NCBI GenBank assembly: GCA_015655095.1
Contig: JAATFR010000018.1
Location: 1 to 5,350, forward strand
Length of the DNA stretch: 5,350 nucleotides
Direction: 5' to 3'
From: Hyphomicrobiales bacterium
GTDB taxonomy: Bacteria; Pseudomonadota; Alphaproteobacteria; Parvibaculales; Parvibaculaceae
Each line of letters starts with the position of its first letter. The first letter of the stretch is position 1. Position numbers and translations under genes: made by a program. Below, one piece after another: positions 1 through 5,350 of this stretch. The notes under the pieces are model-generated. The model ran no database searches. It was not told the origin of the DNA and worked only from the letters and a program-made list of their open reading frames with translations.

Positions 1-1046
1 CCAACGCCGCCGCCGATGTCGCGCGCGCCGATGTACAGGCGTCCGACATAACGCCGCTGTCCGCGAGCCCCGCCAGCGACCCGATGCGGGCCGCCGCCCT
101 GGCCTACGAGAAGCGCGACTTCGACACGGCGCTGACCAATGCGCGGGCCGCCGCCGCCAAGGGGCAAACCAACGCCTATATGCTGCTCGGCACCCTCTAC
201 ATGAACGGCGACGGGGTGAAGGCCGACCCGGTGCAGGCCCGCGGCTGGTTCGAGAAGGGAATGGCCAGGGGCGATCCCAATTCCACCTATGCGCTTGGCC
301 AGATCTATGAAAAAGGCATGGGCGTAAAGGCCGACCTCGCAAAGGCGCGCGGCCTCTTTACCAAGGCGGCCGACAAGGGGTCGCTTCCCGCCACTATTGA
401 ACTCGGCCTCATGGAGGCGGCGGGCGCAGGGGGCGTCAAAGACATCGACGCCGCTGCCGGGCATTTTGAGAAGGCGGCTGACGCCGGCAACGCGGATGGC
501 CAGTACAATCTCGGCATCCTCTATATGACCGGCGAAGGCCGCCCCAACGATCCGGCCAGGGCGGCGGCCTTGTTCAAGGCGGCCTCAGATCAGGGCCACC
601 CGGGCGCCAGCTACAATTACGCCATGATGCTGCTTGAGGGTCAGGGCGTTCAGAAAAACTCCACCGAGGCCGCCAACCGGATGCAGCATGCCGCCAATGC
701 GGGCATTCCGGCCGCCCAGACGGCGCTCGGCACCATGTATTTCGCGGGCAAGGGCGTGGCCAAGGACGACACCAACGCCGCCGCCTGGTTCCAGCAAGGC
801 GCGCTTGGCGGCGATCCGGTGGCGCAGGACCGGCTCGCCCGGCTCTATGCCTTCGGCAAGGGCGTGAAAAAGGACATTGTCGCGTCGCTGACCTGGCTCA
901 CCATCGCCCAGCAGGGCGGCATGAAGGACCCCGGTCTGGAAACCATTCTCAAGCCGGACATGACCCCCGACGTCCACGAAAAGGCTGATGCCGCCGTCAA
1001 GAAATGGAACGAGGCCGCCGCCGAAAGGGCCGCCCACGGCCAGTAG
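1..1046 (+). CDS. Sel1/TPR-like repeat protein, 5' end outside the window
   Basis: The reading frame (first full codon at 3) is open from the left edge to the TAG at 1044-1046, giving 347 visible residues. The only in-frame ATG near the edge, at 84, has no Shine-Dalgarno sequence and follows 27 open codons, so I take the true start, and any signal peptide, to lie upstream. Counting from that Met, residues 28-279 are seven consecutive 36-residue Sel1-type repeats (pattern A..LG.lY..G.GV..D...A..wf.kAA..G). A charged, Ala-rich C-terminal tail of about 40 residues follows. Sel1 repeats fold as alpha-alpha hairpins forming a superhelical scaffold for protein contacts; in alphaproteobacteria many are exported, for example the periplasmic regulator ExoR. 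No catalytic motif is visible, so the partner and role are unknown. The next gene, efp, has its own leader, so a functional link is not implied. The family call is firm; the specific function is not. Confidence 0.9.
   Translation, partial: NAAADVARADVQASDITPLSASPASDPMRAAALAYEKRDFDTALTNARAAAAKGQTNAYMLLGTLYMNGDGVKADPVQARGWFEKGMARGDPNSTYALGQIYEKGMGVKADLAKARGLFTKAADKGSLPATIELGLMEAAGAGGVKDIDAAAGHFEKAADAGNADGQYNLGILYMTGEGRPNDPARAAALFKAASDQGHPGASYNYAMMLLEGQGVQKNSTEAANRMQHAANAGIPAAQTALGTMYFAGKGVAKDDTNAAAWFQQGALGGDPVAQDRLARLYAFGKGVKKDIVASLTWLTIAQQGGMKDPGLETILKPDMTPDVHEKADAAVKKWNEAAAERAAHGQ
165..920 (+). repeat. Seven tandem 36-codon Sel1 repeats
   Basis: The segment divides into seven units of exactly 108 bases (starting at 165, 273, 381, 489, 597, 705 and 813) with no insertion or deletion between them. 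The conserved positions are the LG.lY core, the G.GV turn and the A..G end. The third unit has the most diverged turn (AAGAGGV) and the fifth has YAMML in place of LG.lY. The units are similar in protein rather than near-identical in DNA, so this is an old protein repeat and not a recent DNA expansion. Confidence 0.85.
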
Positions 1047-1071
1047 AGGCCCCCATACGGGCCGAATTCCT

Positions 1072-1100
1072 TTGTCCTTGCCGCCATGCTCTGCTATCAG
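1072..1100 (+). promoter_or_regulatory. Candidate sigma-70-type promoter of efp
   Basis: TTGTCC (1072-1077) and TATCAG (1095-1100) are separated by 17 bases; each matches the TTGACA/TATAAT consensus at four of six positions. The pair begins 26 bases after the stop of the Sel1-repeat gene and points at efp. A start of transcription near 1107 would leave a leader of about 95 bases. The -10 box lies in a short inverted repeat, GCTCTG (1088-1093) and CAGAGC (1098-1103), which could be chance. The call rests on sequence match and position only. Confidence 0.4.
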
Positions 1101-1145
1101 AGCGGCCATTCATGATGCGTCAGGTGCGGCCCCGGTGCCGATCAG

Positions 1146-1163
1146 CCGGTCCCCTGGGACCGG
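1146..1163 (+). other. Perfect GC-rich stem-loop in the efp leader
   Basis: CCGGTCCC (1146-1153) and GGGACCGG (1156-1163) are exact reverse complements, so the RNA can form a stem of seven base pairs with a CCUG loop. No T-run follows, so a standard intrinsic terminator is unlikely. It sits about 38 bases before the efp start codon, and between the candidate promoter and that start. It could be a leader-RNA structure, part of the 3' end of the Sel1-gene transcript, or chance in GC-rich DNA. Confidence 0.4.
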
Positions 1164-1201
1164 GCCTCGACGCGGTTTCTTCGCGAGCGATCGGTATCGA
1201 G

Positions 1202-1768
1202 ATGCCCAAAATAAACGGTAATGAAATCCGCCCCGGCTACACCATCGAGCATGATGGCGGGCTCTGGCTGGCGGTCAAGGTCGATCATGTGAAGCCCGGC
1301 AAGGGCGGCGCCTATGCCCAGGTCGAGCTGAAAAATCTGATCAACGGCACCAAACTCAACGAGCGCTTCCGCTCTGCCGAGTCGGTCGAGCGCGTCCGCC
1401 TCGAACAGCGCGACTACCAGTATCTTTACGAGAACGGCGATGCGCTGGTGTTCATGGACGAGAGCACCTACGAACAGATTGAAATCTCCAAGGAATTCGT
1501 CGGCGAGCGCGCCGCCTTCCTTCAGGAGGGCATGAAAGTCGTAGTCGAAAGCTACGAGGAGAAGCCGCTCGGCATCACCATCCCGGCGCAGGTGACGCTG
1601 GAGATCACCGAAACCGAGCCCTCCATCAAGGGGCAGACCGCAACCTCCTCCTACAAGCCCGCGATCCTGAGCAATGGCGTGCGCGTGATGGTGCCGCCGT
1701 TCGTAGGCGTGGGTGAGCGTATCGTCGTCGACACCACCGAAGTGACCTATCTGCGCCGCGCGGACTAA
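1202..1768 (+). CDS. efp: Translation elongation factor P
   Basis: This 188-residue cytoplasmic protein has the usual EF-P length. EF-P binds between the ribosomal P and E sites and speeds peptide-bond formation at consecutive prolines. Three domains are visible: an N-terminal KOW-like barrel (about 1-65) and two OB folds (about 66-128 and 130-188). The domain I loop reads VKPGKGGAYAQV, placing Lys34 at the tip, the residue modified with beta-lysine by EpmA/EpmB in Escherichia coli. The C-terminal family signature K-P-A-x4-G-x2-V-x-V-P-x2-V-x2-G is intact at 152-171. I chose ATG 1202 because its product begins MPKINGNEIRPG, the conserved EF-P N-terminus. The frame is open further upstream (ATGs at 1112 and 1004), but that would add a 30- or 66-residue unconserved extension, the longer one overlapping the previous gene. 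The ribosome-binding site is weak. The next gene follows after 44 bases, suggesting cotranscription. No epmA or epmB is in the window. Confidence 0.97.
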   Translation: MPKINGNEIRPGYTIEHDGGLWLAVKVDHVKPGKGGAYAQVELKNLINGTKLNERFRSAESVERVRLEQRDYQYLYENGDALVFMDESTYEQIEISKEFVGERAAFLQEGMKVVVESYEEKPLGITIPAQVTLEITETEPSIKGQTATSSYKPAILSNGVRVMVPPFVGVGERIVVDTTEVTYLRRAD

Positions 1769-1812
1769 ATCCGCCTCCGGGCCCTGCGCCAGCCTTCGAC
1801 AGAAACGAACCG

Positions 1813-2628
1813 ATGACACGTCACTCCCCCCTCCTCACGGTCATGATTGCCGCCGCCCGCAAGGCGGCGCGCACCCTTCAGCGCGACTTCGGCGAAGTTG
1901 AAAATCTTCAGGTCTCGATCAAGGGGCCCGGTGATTTCGTTTCGGCCGCCGATATGCGGGCTGAGGCCATCATCCGCGAGGAGCTGGAGAAGGCGCGTCC
2001 CGGTTACGGTTTCCTGATGGAGGAGTCGGGCGAGACTGTCGGCAGCGACAAGACCCACCGCTGGATCGTCGATCCGCTCGATGGCACCACGAACTTTCTG
2101 CACTCAATCCCCATGTTCGCGATCTCCATCGGCCTTGAGCGCACCACAGCCACAGGCCCGCAGATGGTCGCGGGCGTCGTCTACAACCCGATCACGGATG
2201 AAATGTTCGTGGCGGAAAAAGGCAATGGCGCTTTCCTGAACAGCCGCCGCCTGCGCGTTTCCGCCCGGCGCGATTTGTCGCAGGCCGTGGTCGTGACCGG
2301 CATTCCGCATATGGGCCGCCCGGGCCAGGAAACCTTCCTGCGCGAGCTTGCGACCGTGATGGACGAGGTGGCGGGCGTGCGCCGCTCAGGTTCGGCGGCG
2401 CTCGACATGGCCTATGTCGCGGCGGGCCGGTTCGACGCCTACTGGGAAACAGGCATCAAGCCATGGGACATCGCGGCGGGCGTTGTGCTCGTGCGCGAGG
2501 CCGGCGGCTTTGTTTCCGACATGAACGGCGGCGAGGATTTCTTCAAGGGATCGGTCATCGCCTCCAATGACCCGCTCCAGAAGCCCATTGGCGCACTGCT
2601 CAAAAAGGCGCACCGACCCGGCGTCTGA
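1813..2628 (+). CDS. suhB: Inositol-monophosphatase family protein (SuhB-like)
   Basis: This 271-residue protein matches the length of bacterial SuhB and IMPase enzymes, Mg2+-dependent phosphatases that remove phosphate from inositol monophosphates and related substrates. The metal-site residues are all present: Glu70-Glu71 in MEES, motif A W-I-V-D-P-L-D-G-T-T-N-F at 84-95 (Asp87, Asp90 and Thr92), and motif B beginning W-D-I-A-A-G at 218, with Asp219. The enzyme should therefore be active and cytoplasmic. In E. coli, SuhB also works in rRNA transcription antitermination; whether this one does cannot be read here. The start at 1813 gives an N-terminus running into RDFGEVENLQVSIKGPGDFVS, which resembles alphaproteobacterial members of the family; ATG 1843 would cut the first helix. 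No clear Shine-Dalgarno sequence precedes it. It follows efp by 44 bases with no terminator between, so shared transcription is likely. The true substrate is uncertain, because family members also act on other sugar phosphates or 3'-phosphoadenosine 5'-phosphate. Confidence 0.93.
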   Translation: MTRHSPLLTVMIAAARKAARTLQRDFGEVENLQVSIKGPGDFVSAADMRAEAIIREELEKARPGYGFLMEESGETVGSDKTHRWIVDPLDGTTNFLHSIPMFAISIGLERTTATGPQMVAGVVYNPITDEMFVAEKGNGAFLNSRRLRVSARRDLSQAVVVTGIPHMGRPGQETFLRELATVMDEVAGVRRSGSAALDMAYVAAGRFDAYWETGIKPWDIAAGVVLVREAGGFVSDMNGGEDFFKGSVIASNDPLQKPIGALLKKAHRPGV

Positions 2629-2686
2629 TCGCCCTTTCCGTGTTTATGGCCGCCTTCACGTTTTCCGCCCTGTTTTCGACGGATTT

Positions 2687-2718
2687 GGCCCCCATATGCC
2701 GTTATTAGGGTGGGGGCC
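2687..2718 (+). other. GC-rich inverted repeat after the phosphatase gene
   Basis: GGCCCCCA (2687-2694) and TGGGGGCC (2711-2718) are perfect reverse complements around a 16-base loop. The position, 58 bases after the phosphatase stop codon, suits a transcription terminator of the efp unit. However, no T-run follows (the next bases are TGTATACTGACG), so a classic intrinsic terminator is not supported. The right arm lies just before a TATACT box, so it could instead be an operator for the next gene. Confidence 0.35.
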
Positions 2719-2720
2719 TG

Positions 2721-2726
2721 TATACT
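2721..2726 (+). promoter_or_regulatory. Candidate -10 box upstream of the OmpA-like gene
   Basis: TATACT matches the -10 consensus at five of six positions and lies 17 bases before the ATG at 2744. No convincing -35 box lies 16-18 bases upstream. Transcription would begin near 2733 and leave a very short leader with only a weak GAGA ribosome-binding site. This is plausible because a new gene starts here after a 115-base gap, but it is weak evidence. Confidence 0.25.
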
Positions 2727-2743
2727 GACGTGCGAGAAATGCC

Positions 2744-3223
2744 ATGCGGCTACCCAGAATACCTGTCTTTCCAGCCATATTCGCAGCCGGATTCACGCTT
2801 CTGGGGGTTCTCTACGCCATGCCGCTGCTGCAGGCGGAAACCATCCCGGTCACGCAGCCGCTCGATCTTCCTGATACCCCGGCTCCCGTTTCTGAAGCCC
2901 CTCTGCCGCCCGCCCACGCAGCCTTGCTGCGCATTCTGTTCGATGCCAATGACACAAACCTGAACCCGCAGGAGCAGGCGCAGCTCCAGAGCTTCGCAGC
3001 GAGCATGAAGGCGCAGAACAAACGTTTCCAGATTGTCGCCTATGGCGGAACGGCGCGGGATATTTCCTCCAACGCCCGCCGCCTCGCGCTCAAGCGCGCG
3101 CTCAGGGTCCATGACTATCTGATCACGGCAGGTCTTTCGGACTCCGACATGATCGTGCGCGCGCTGGGTGGTGTGCACGATTCCGGGCCTGAGAACCGGG
3201 TGGACATTCTTGATCCCAAATAA
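2744..3223 (+). CDS. Small exported OmpA-like protein with diverged peptidoglycan-binding loop
   Basis: This 159-residue protein has an N-terminal signal peptide or anchor: MRLPR, then a hydrophobic stretch, with a likely signal peptidase I site after LLQA at residue 31. No lipobox cysteine is present. A Pro-rich linker (about 32-58) leads to an OmpA C-terminal-like domain (about 62-157), seen in ILFDAND at 64-70, L-x4-RAL near 114-120, VRALG at 138-142 and NRVDI at 151-155. OmpA domains normally bind diaminopimelate in peptidoglycan through the Asp of a GHTD-like loop and a downstream Arg. Here that loop reads GGTA (101-104), without the Asp, while the Arg appears kept in KRA (117-119). The NARRLALKRA pattern resembles an alphaproteobacterial OmpA-like subfamily that I recall, not one I could search. 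The product should be periplasmic or inner-membrane anchored. It lies 114 bases before the proton-channel pair, and a functional link is plausible but unproven. Confidence 0.8.
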   Translation: MRLPRIPVFPAIFAAGFTLLGVLYAMPLLQAETIPVTQPLDLPDTPAPVSEAPLPPAHAALLRILFDANDTNLNPQEQAQLQSFAASMKAQNKRFQIVAYGGTARDISSNARRLALKRALRVHDYLITAGLSDSDMIVRALGGVHDSGPENRVDILDPK

Positions 3224-3337
3224 CGTCAAAAAAACAGATCATCTTTTCCTAAATAGACCTCTGTCGCCGCCAAGAAAATGGTGCTTTTCCAAATCAGGCC
3301 CTAGACTGCGCACGGGAAACAGCCGGGGATTGTCTGC
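3224..3337 (+). promoter_or_regulatory. Spacer with candidate -10 box and ribosome-binding site for the channel operon
   Basis: This 114-base gap is more AT-rich than the flanking genes, with an A-run right after the OmpA-like stop codon and several T-runs. TAGACT at 3302-3307 could be a -10 box for the next gene, but no good -35 box lies at the right distance. GGGGA at 3325-3329, eight bases before ATG 3338, is a reasonable Shine-Dalgarno sequence. No GC-rich hairpin followed by a T-run is present, so readthrough from the OmpA-like gene remains possible. Confidence 0.3.
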
Positions 3338-4357
3338 ATGGCCAGAAGTGATGGAGTCGGAATCGAATTATCGAATCCGCGTGCCTTTATTTTGCGTATG
3401 GGGCTCTTTCTCGGGCTGATCGCTTTCGTGCTGATCCTTCTCGGGGCCCACCTCGTCACGGCCTTCATGACCAGTCCCGGCCTCAACACCGTAATCATCT
3501 CGGTGCTTGTGATCGGTATTCTCTTCGCCTTCCGGCAGGTTCTGCGGCTTCAACCGGAAATCCGCTGGGTCAACGAGTTCCGCCGGAACGATCCCGGCCT
3601 TGCCGTGAGCACGTCTCCCAAGCTGCTTGCGCCCATGGCCGTGATGCTGGGAGAGCGCAAGGGCCGGGTGCGGCTTCACACCGATTCCATGCGCTCGATC
3701 CTCGATTCGATCGGCTCCCGGCTGGATGAGGATCGGGAAGTTTCGCGCTACATGATCGGGCTGCTGATCTTTCTGGGTCTGCTCGGCACCTTCTGGGGAC
3801 TGCTCAGCACGGTGACAGCCGTCAGTTCCACGATCCATGACCTCAATGTCGGGGCGACCGATCCAGGCGCCGTGTTCCAGAACCTCAAATCCGGCCTCGA
3901 AGGCCCCCTGCAGGGCATGGGCACCTCGTTTTCCTCCTCGCTGTTCGGCCTTTCAAGCTCGCTTATCCTCGGTTTTCTCGACCTTCAGGCCGGGCAGGCG
4001 CAGAACCGCTTCTACAATGACCTCGAGGAATGGCTCTCAACCGTCACCAGCCTCGTCGAGGAAGGCGTCGACAGCGGACAGGCCATCACCAACGGCAAAC
4101 TGCTGAACGACGCCCTGCGCCGTCTGGAGCGCATTGAGGAGCAGTTGACGCGCGAGGTCGCATCAGGCACGCCAGGATCGCTGCGGGTGCTGGCGGACGA
4201 GCTGAACACGCTTGCCACCACGCTGCGCGACGAACATGAACTGATCCGCCGGGTGGCCGACACCCAGAAGGAACTGGCCCCCCGGCTCGAACAACTATCG
4301 GGTGAAATCAGCGCAGCCCGCATCGCGGAGGCCCGCAACGCCTCCGACAAGTCGTGA
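3338..4357 (+). CDS. MotA/TolQ/ExbB-family proton-channel subunit with helical tail
   Basis: This 339-residue inner-membrane protein has four predicted transmembrane helices: about 16-44, 49-69, 139-165 and 190-216. A cytoplasmic domain of about 70 residues lies between helices 2 and 3. The third helix carries GLLGTFWGLL (147-156), matching the LLGTVWGI motif of ExbB and TolQ, with Thr151 at the conserved pore threonine. The fourth carries GMGTSFSSSLFGLSSSL, where a Ser (about 201) replaces the second ExbB threonine. Such proteins form a pentamer around two MotB/TolR/ExbD-type subunits and use proton flow to move their partner. The four-helix layout is MotA-like, yet the motifs are closer to ExbB. 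Residues 225-335 form a charged, heptad-like helical tail that probably extends into the cytoplasm and is absent from flagellar MotA. ATG 3338 has a GGGGA ribosome-binding site. The partner gene begins eight bases after the stop. What the complex drives cannot be told from the window. Confidence 0.88.
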   Translation: MARSDGVGIELSNPRAFILRMGLFLGLIAFVLILLGAHLVTAFMTSPGLNTVIISVLVIGILFAFRQVLRLQPEIRWVNEFRRNDPGLAVSTSPKLLAPMAVMLGERKGRVRLHTDSMRSILDSIGSRLDEDREVSRYMIGLLIFLGLLGTFWGLLSTVTAVSSTIHDLNVGATDPGAVFQNLKSGLEGPLQGMGTSFSSSLFGLSSSLILGFLDLQAGQAQNRFYNDLEEWLSTVTSLVEEGVDSGQAITNGKLLNDALRRLERIEEQLTREVASGTPGSLRVLADELNTLATTLRDEHELIRRVADTQKELAPRLEQLSGEISAARIAEARNASDKS

Positions 4358-4359
4358 GG
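4356..4359 (+). promoter_or_regulatory. Ribosome-binding site overlapping the stop of the channel gene
   Basis: GAGG overlaps the TGA at 4355-4357 and lies six bases before the ATG at 4366. This supports that start codon and suggests that ribosomes finishing the channel subunit restart on its partner, which would keep the two proteins in fixed proportion. Confidence 0.6.
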
Positions 4360-4365
4360 CGCTAG

Positions 4366-5350
4366 ATGGCTCGCGGCGGCAGACGCATCAGAGGGCGCAC
4401 ACCCAGCGCCGATTACTGGCCCGGCTTTGTCGACGCCATGTCGAGCCTGCTGCTCGTGCTGATCTTCCTGATCACGATCTTCATGTTGACCCAGTTCATC
4501 CTGACCCAGACCGTGACCAGCAAGGACACGGCGCTTGAGGCGCTGAAAGACCAGATCGCCGCGCTGACCAGCCAGCTTTCCATCGGCAAGCGGGAAAACG
4601 CCGATCTGCGCGCCACCATCTATTCGCTTCAGGAATCCCTTGCGAGCAGCACCGCGGAGCGCGACCGGCTGAACGGCCTTGTTTCCCAGTCACAGGGAGA
4701 GGCAAATCAGGTGCCTGCCCTGCAAACGGAAATCGACAAGCAGAAAAAGATTTCGAGCGACGCGCTCAGTCAGGTGGAACTGCTGAACCAGCAGATTTCA
4801 GCCATGCGCCGCCAGCTTGCCGCGCTGGAAGAAGCCCTCAACGCTTCCGAACAGAAGGACAAGGAAAGTCAGGCCCAGATCGTCGATCTCGGCAAGCGGC
4901 TCAATGCGGCTCTTGCCCAGAAGGTGCAGGAACTGGCGAAATACCGCTCCGAGTTCTTCGGCCGCCTGCGCGAGATTCTGGGCGACCGGCCCGACATCAC
5001 CATCGTCGGCGACCGCTTCGTCATCCAGTCCGAAATTTTCTTCGCCTCCGGCTCGGCCGACATCAGCCCCGGCGGCCGCCAGCAACTGGCGCGGATCGCA
5101 GAAGCCGTCAGCAAGATCGCCTCGGAAATTCCCAAGGATATTCCCTGGGTGCTGCGCGTAGACGGCCACACCGACGCCCACCCGATCAAGACGGCGCAAT
5201 ATCCCTCCAACTGGTATCTCTCGACCGCCCGCGCCATTGCCGTCGTCAACGACCTGCAAGCCAGGGGGGTGCCCCCGGAACATCTCGTAGCGGCAGGCTT
5301 TGGCGAATATCAGCCGCTTGTGCAGGACAACAGCCCCGATGCGGCAAAGA
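4366..5350 (+). CDS. MotB-like peptidoglycan-binding stator subunit with long coiled coil, 3' end outside the window
   Basis: The frame runs without a stop from ATG 4366 to the window edge, giving 328 codons; the end of the OmpA domain is missing. A basic N-terminus (MARGGRRIRGR) precedes one transmembrane helix (about 20-48). Asp23 in GFVDAMSSLLLV sits where MotB, TolR and ExbD carry the proton-binding Asp. Residues of about 52-195 form a Gln-, Glu-, Leu- and Ala-rich coiled coil in the periplasm. From about 208 an OmpA/MotB C-terminal domain follows, with GHTD at 267-270 (Asp270) and NWYLSTARA at 282-290 (Arg289), the pair expected to hold diaminopimelate. The loop residues are thus intact, unlike in the small OmpA-like protein upstream. 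Flagellar MotB lacks such a long coiled coil, so this is probably a non-flagellar stator homologue. Pairing with the preceding channel gene is supported by the 8-base gap and the overlapping ribosome-binding site. Confidence 0.9.
   Translation, partial: MARGGRRIRGRTPSADYWPGFVDAMSSLLLVLIFLITIFMLTQFILTQTVTSKDTALEALKDQIAALTSQLSIGKRENADLRATIYSLQESLASSTAERDRLNGLVSQSQGEANQVPALQTEIDKQKKISSDALSQVELLNQQISAMRRQLAALEEALNASEQKDKESQAQIVDLGKRLNAALAQKVQELAKYRSEFFGRLREILGDRPDITIVGDRFVIQSEIFFASGSADISPGGRQQLARIAEAVSKIASEIPKDIPWVLRVDGHTDAHPIKTAQYPSNWYLSTARAIAVVNDLQARGVPPEHLVAAGFGEYQPLVQDNSPDAAK

Noticed and set aside
84..86. ATG at 84 as the start of the Sel1-repeat gene
   Set aside because: The frame stays open to the left edge, no ribosome-binding site precedes it, and the 27 upstream codons read as a plausible exported-protein linker.
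585..1109. A 174-codon open frame on the - strand opposite the Sel1-repeat gene
   Set aside because: It mirrors the repeat gene and has a low-complexity Gly- and Ala-rich translation with no recognisable domain.
1142..1819. A 225-codon open frame on the - strand opposite efp
   Set aside because: It lies fully opposite a certain EF-P gene, and its His-, Asp- and Gly-rich translation looks like no protein family. Long antisense frames are expected in GC-rich DNA.
2750..3229. A 159-codon open frame on the - strand matching the OmpA-like gene in extent
   Set aside because: The + strand frame has a signal peptide and OmpA-domain motifs; the antisense product is Arg- and His-rich without a domain.
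3274..3289. Possible terminator hairpin GAAAA/TTTTC upstream of the channel gene
   Set aside because: The stem is five AT-rich base pairs with no GC core, too weak for an intrinsic terminator.
4798..5283. A 161-codon open frame on the - strand near the right edge
   Set aside because: The + strand frame there encodes the coiled coil and OmpA domain of the MotB-like protein with intact motifs, which explains the region fully.
3338..5350. Zorya-type anti-phage defence system (ZorA/ZorB)
   Set aside because: The channel plus OmpA-domain layout recalls ZorAB, but no ZorC, ZorD or ZorE gene is visible. The surroundings are core housekeeping genes, and the long coiled coil is on the periplasmic partner. 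Sequence beyond 5350 could reopen this.
3338..5350. Flagellar motor stator MotA/MotB
   Set aside because: The ExbB-like LLGTFWG motif, the cytoplasmic tail of the channel subunit, the periplasmic coiled coil of about 145 residues and the lack of flagellar neighbours argue against it.

Overview
The window is GC-rich, with dense GC-ending codons, and every supported gene lies on the + strand. The protein types and neighbourhood (efp next to an inositol-monophosphatase gene, an ARRLxLxRA-type OmpA-like protein, and a MotA/ExbB-like plus MotB-like pair) point to an alphaproteobacterium. I cannot name the order or genus from sequence alone.

Left part (1-1046): the 3' portion of a gene for a Sel1/TPR-like repeat protein with seven 36-residue repeats. 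Its start lies before the window. A leader of about 155 bases follows, with a plausible sigma-70-type promoter and a strong small hairpin. Then comes efp (1202-1768), elongation factor P with the modifiable Lys34, and 44 bases later an inositol-monophosphatase/SuhB family gene (1813-2628). These two probably form one transcription unit.

Right part (2744-5350): after a 115-base gap holding a GC-rich inverted repeat, there are three cell-envelope genes. They are a small exported OmpA-like protein with a diverged peptidoglycan-binding loop (2744-3223); a four-helix MotA/TolQ/ExbB-type proton-channel subunit with a helical cytoplasmic tail (3338-4357); and a MotB-like partner with one transmembrane helix carrying an Asp, a long periplasmic coiled coil and a C-terminal OmpA domain (4366 to the window edge, 3' end missing). 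The last two are 8 bases apart and translationally coupled. They should form a proton-driven, peptidoglycan-anchored inner-membrane complex. It does not look like the ordinary flagellar stator, and its function is not evident from the window.

I saw no tRNA, rRNA, CRISPR array, insertion sequence or phage gene. The left half is ordinary core-genome content. The stator-like pair with its OmpA-like neighbour is the part most worth a second look.
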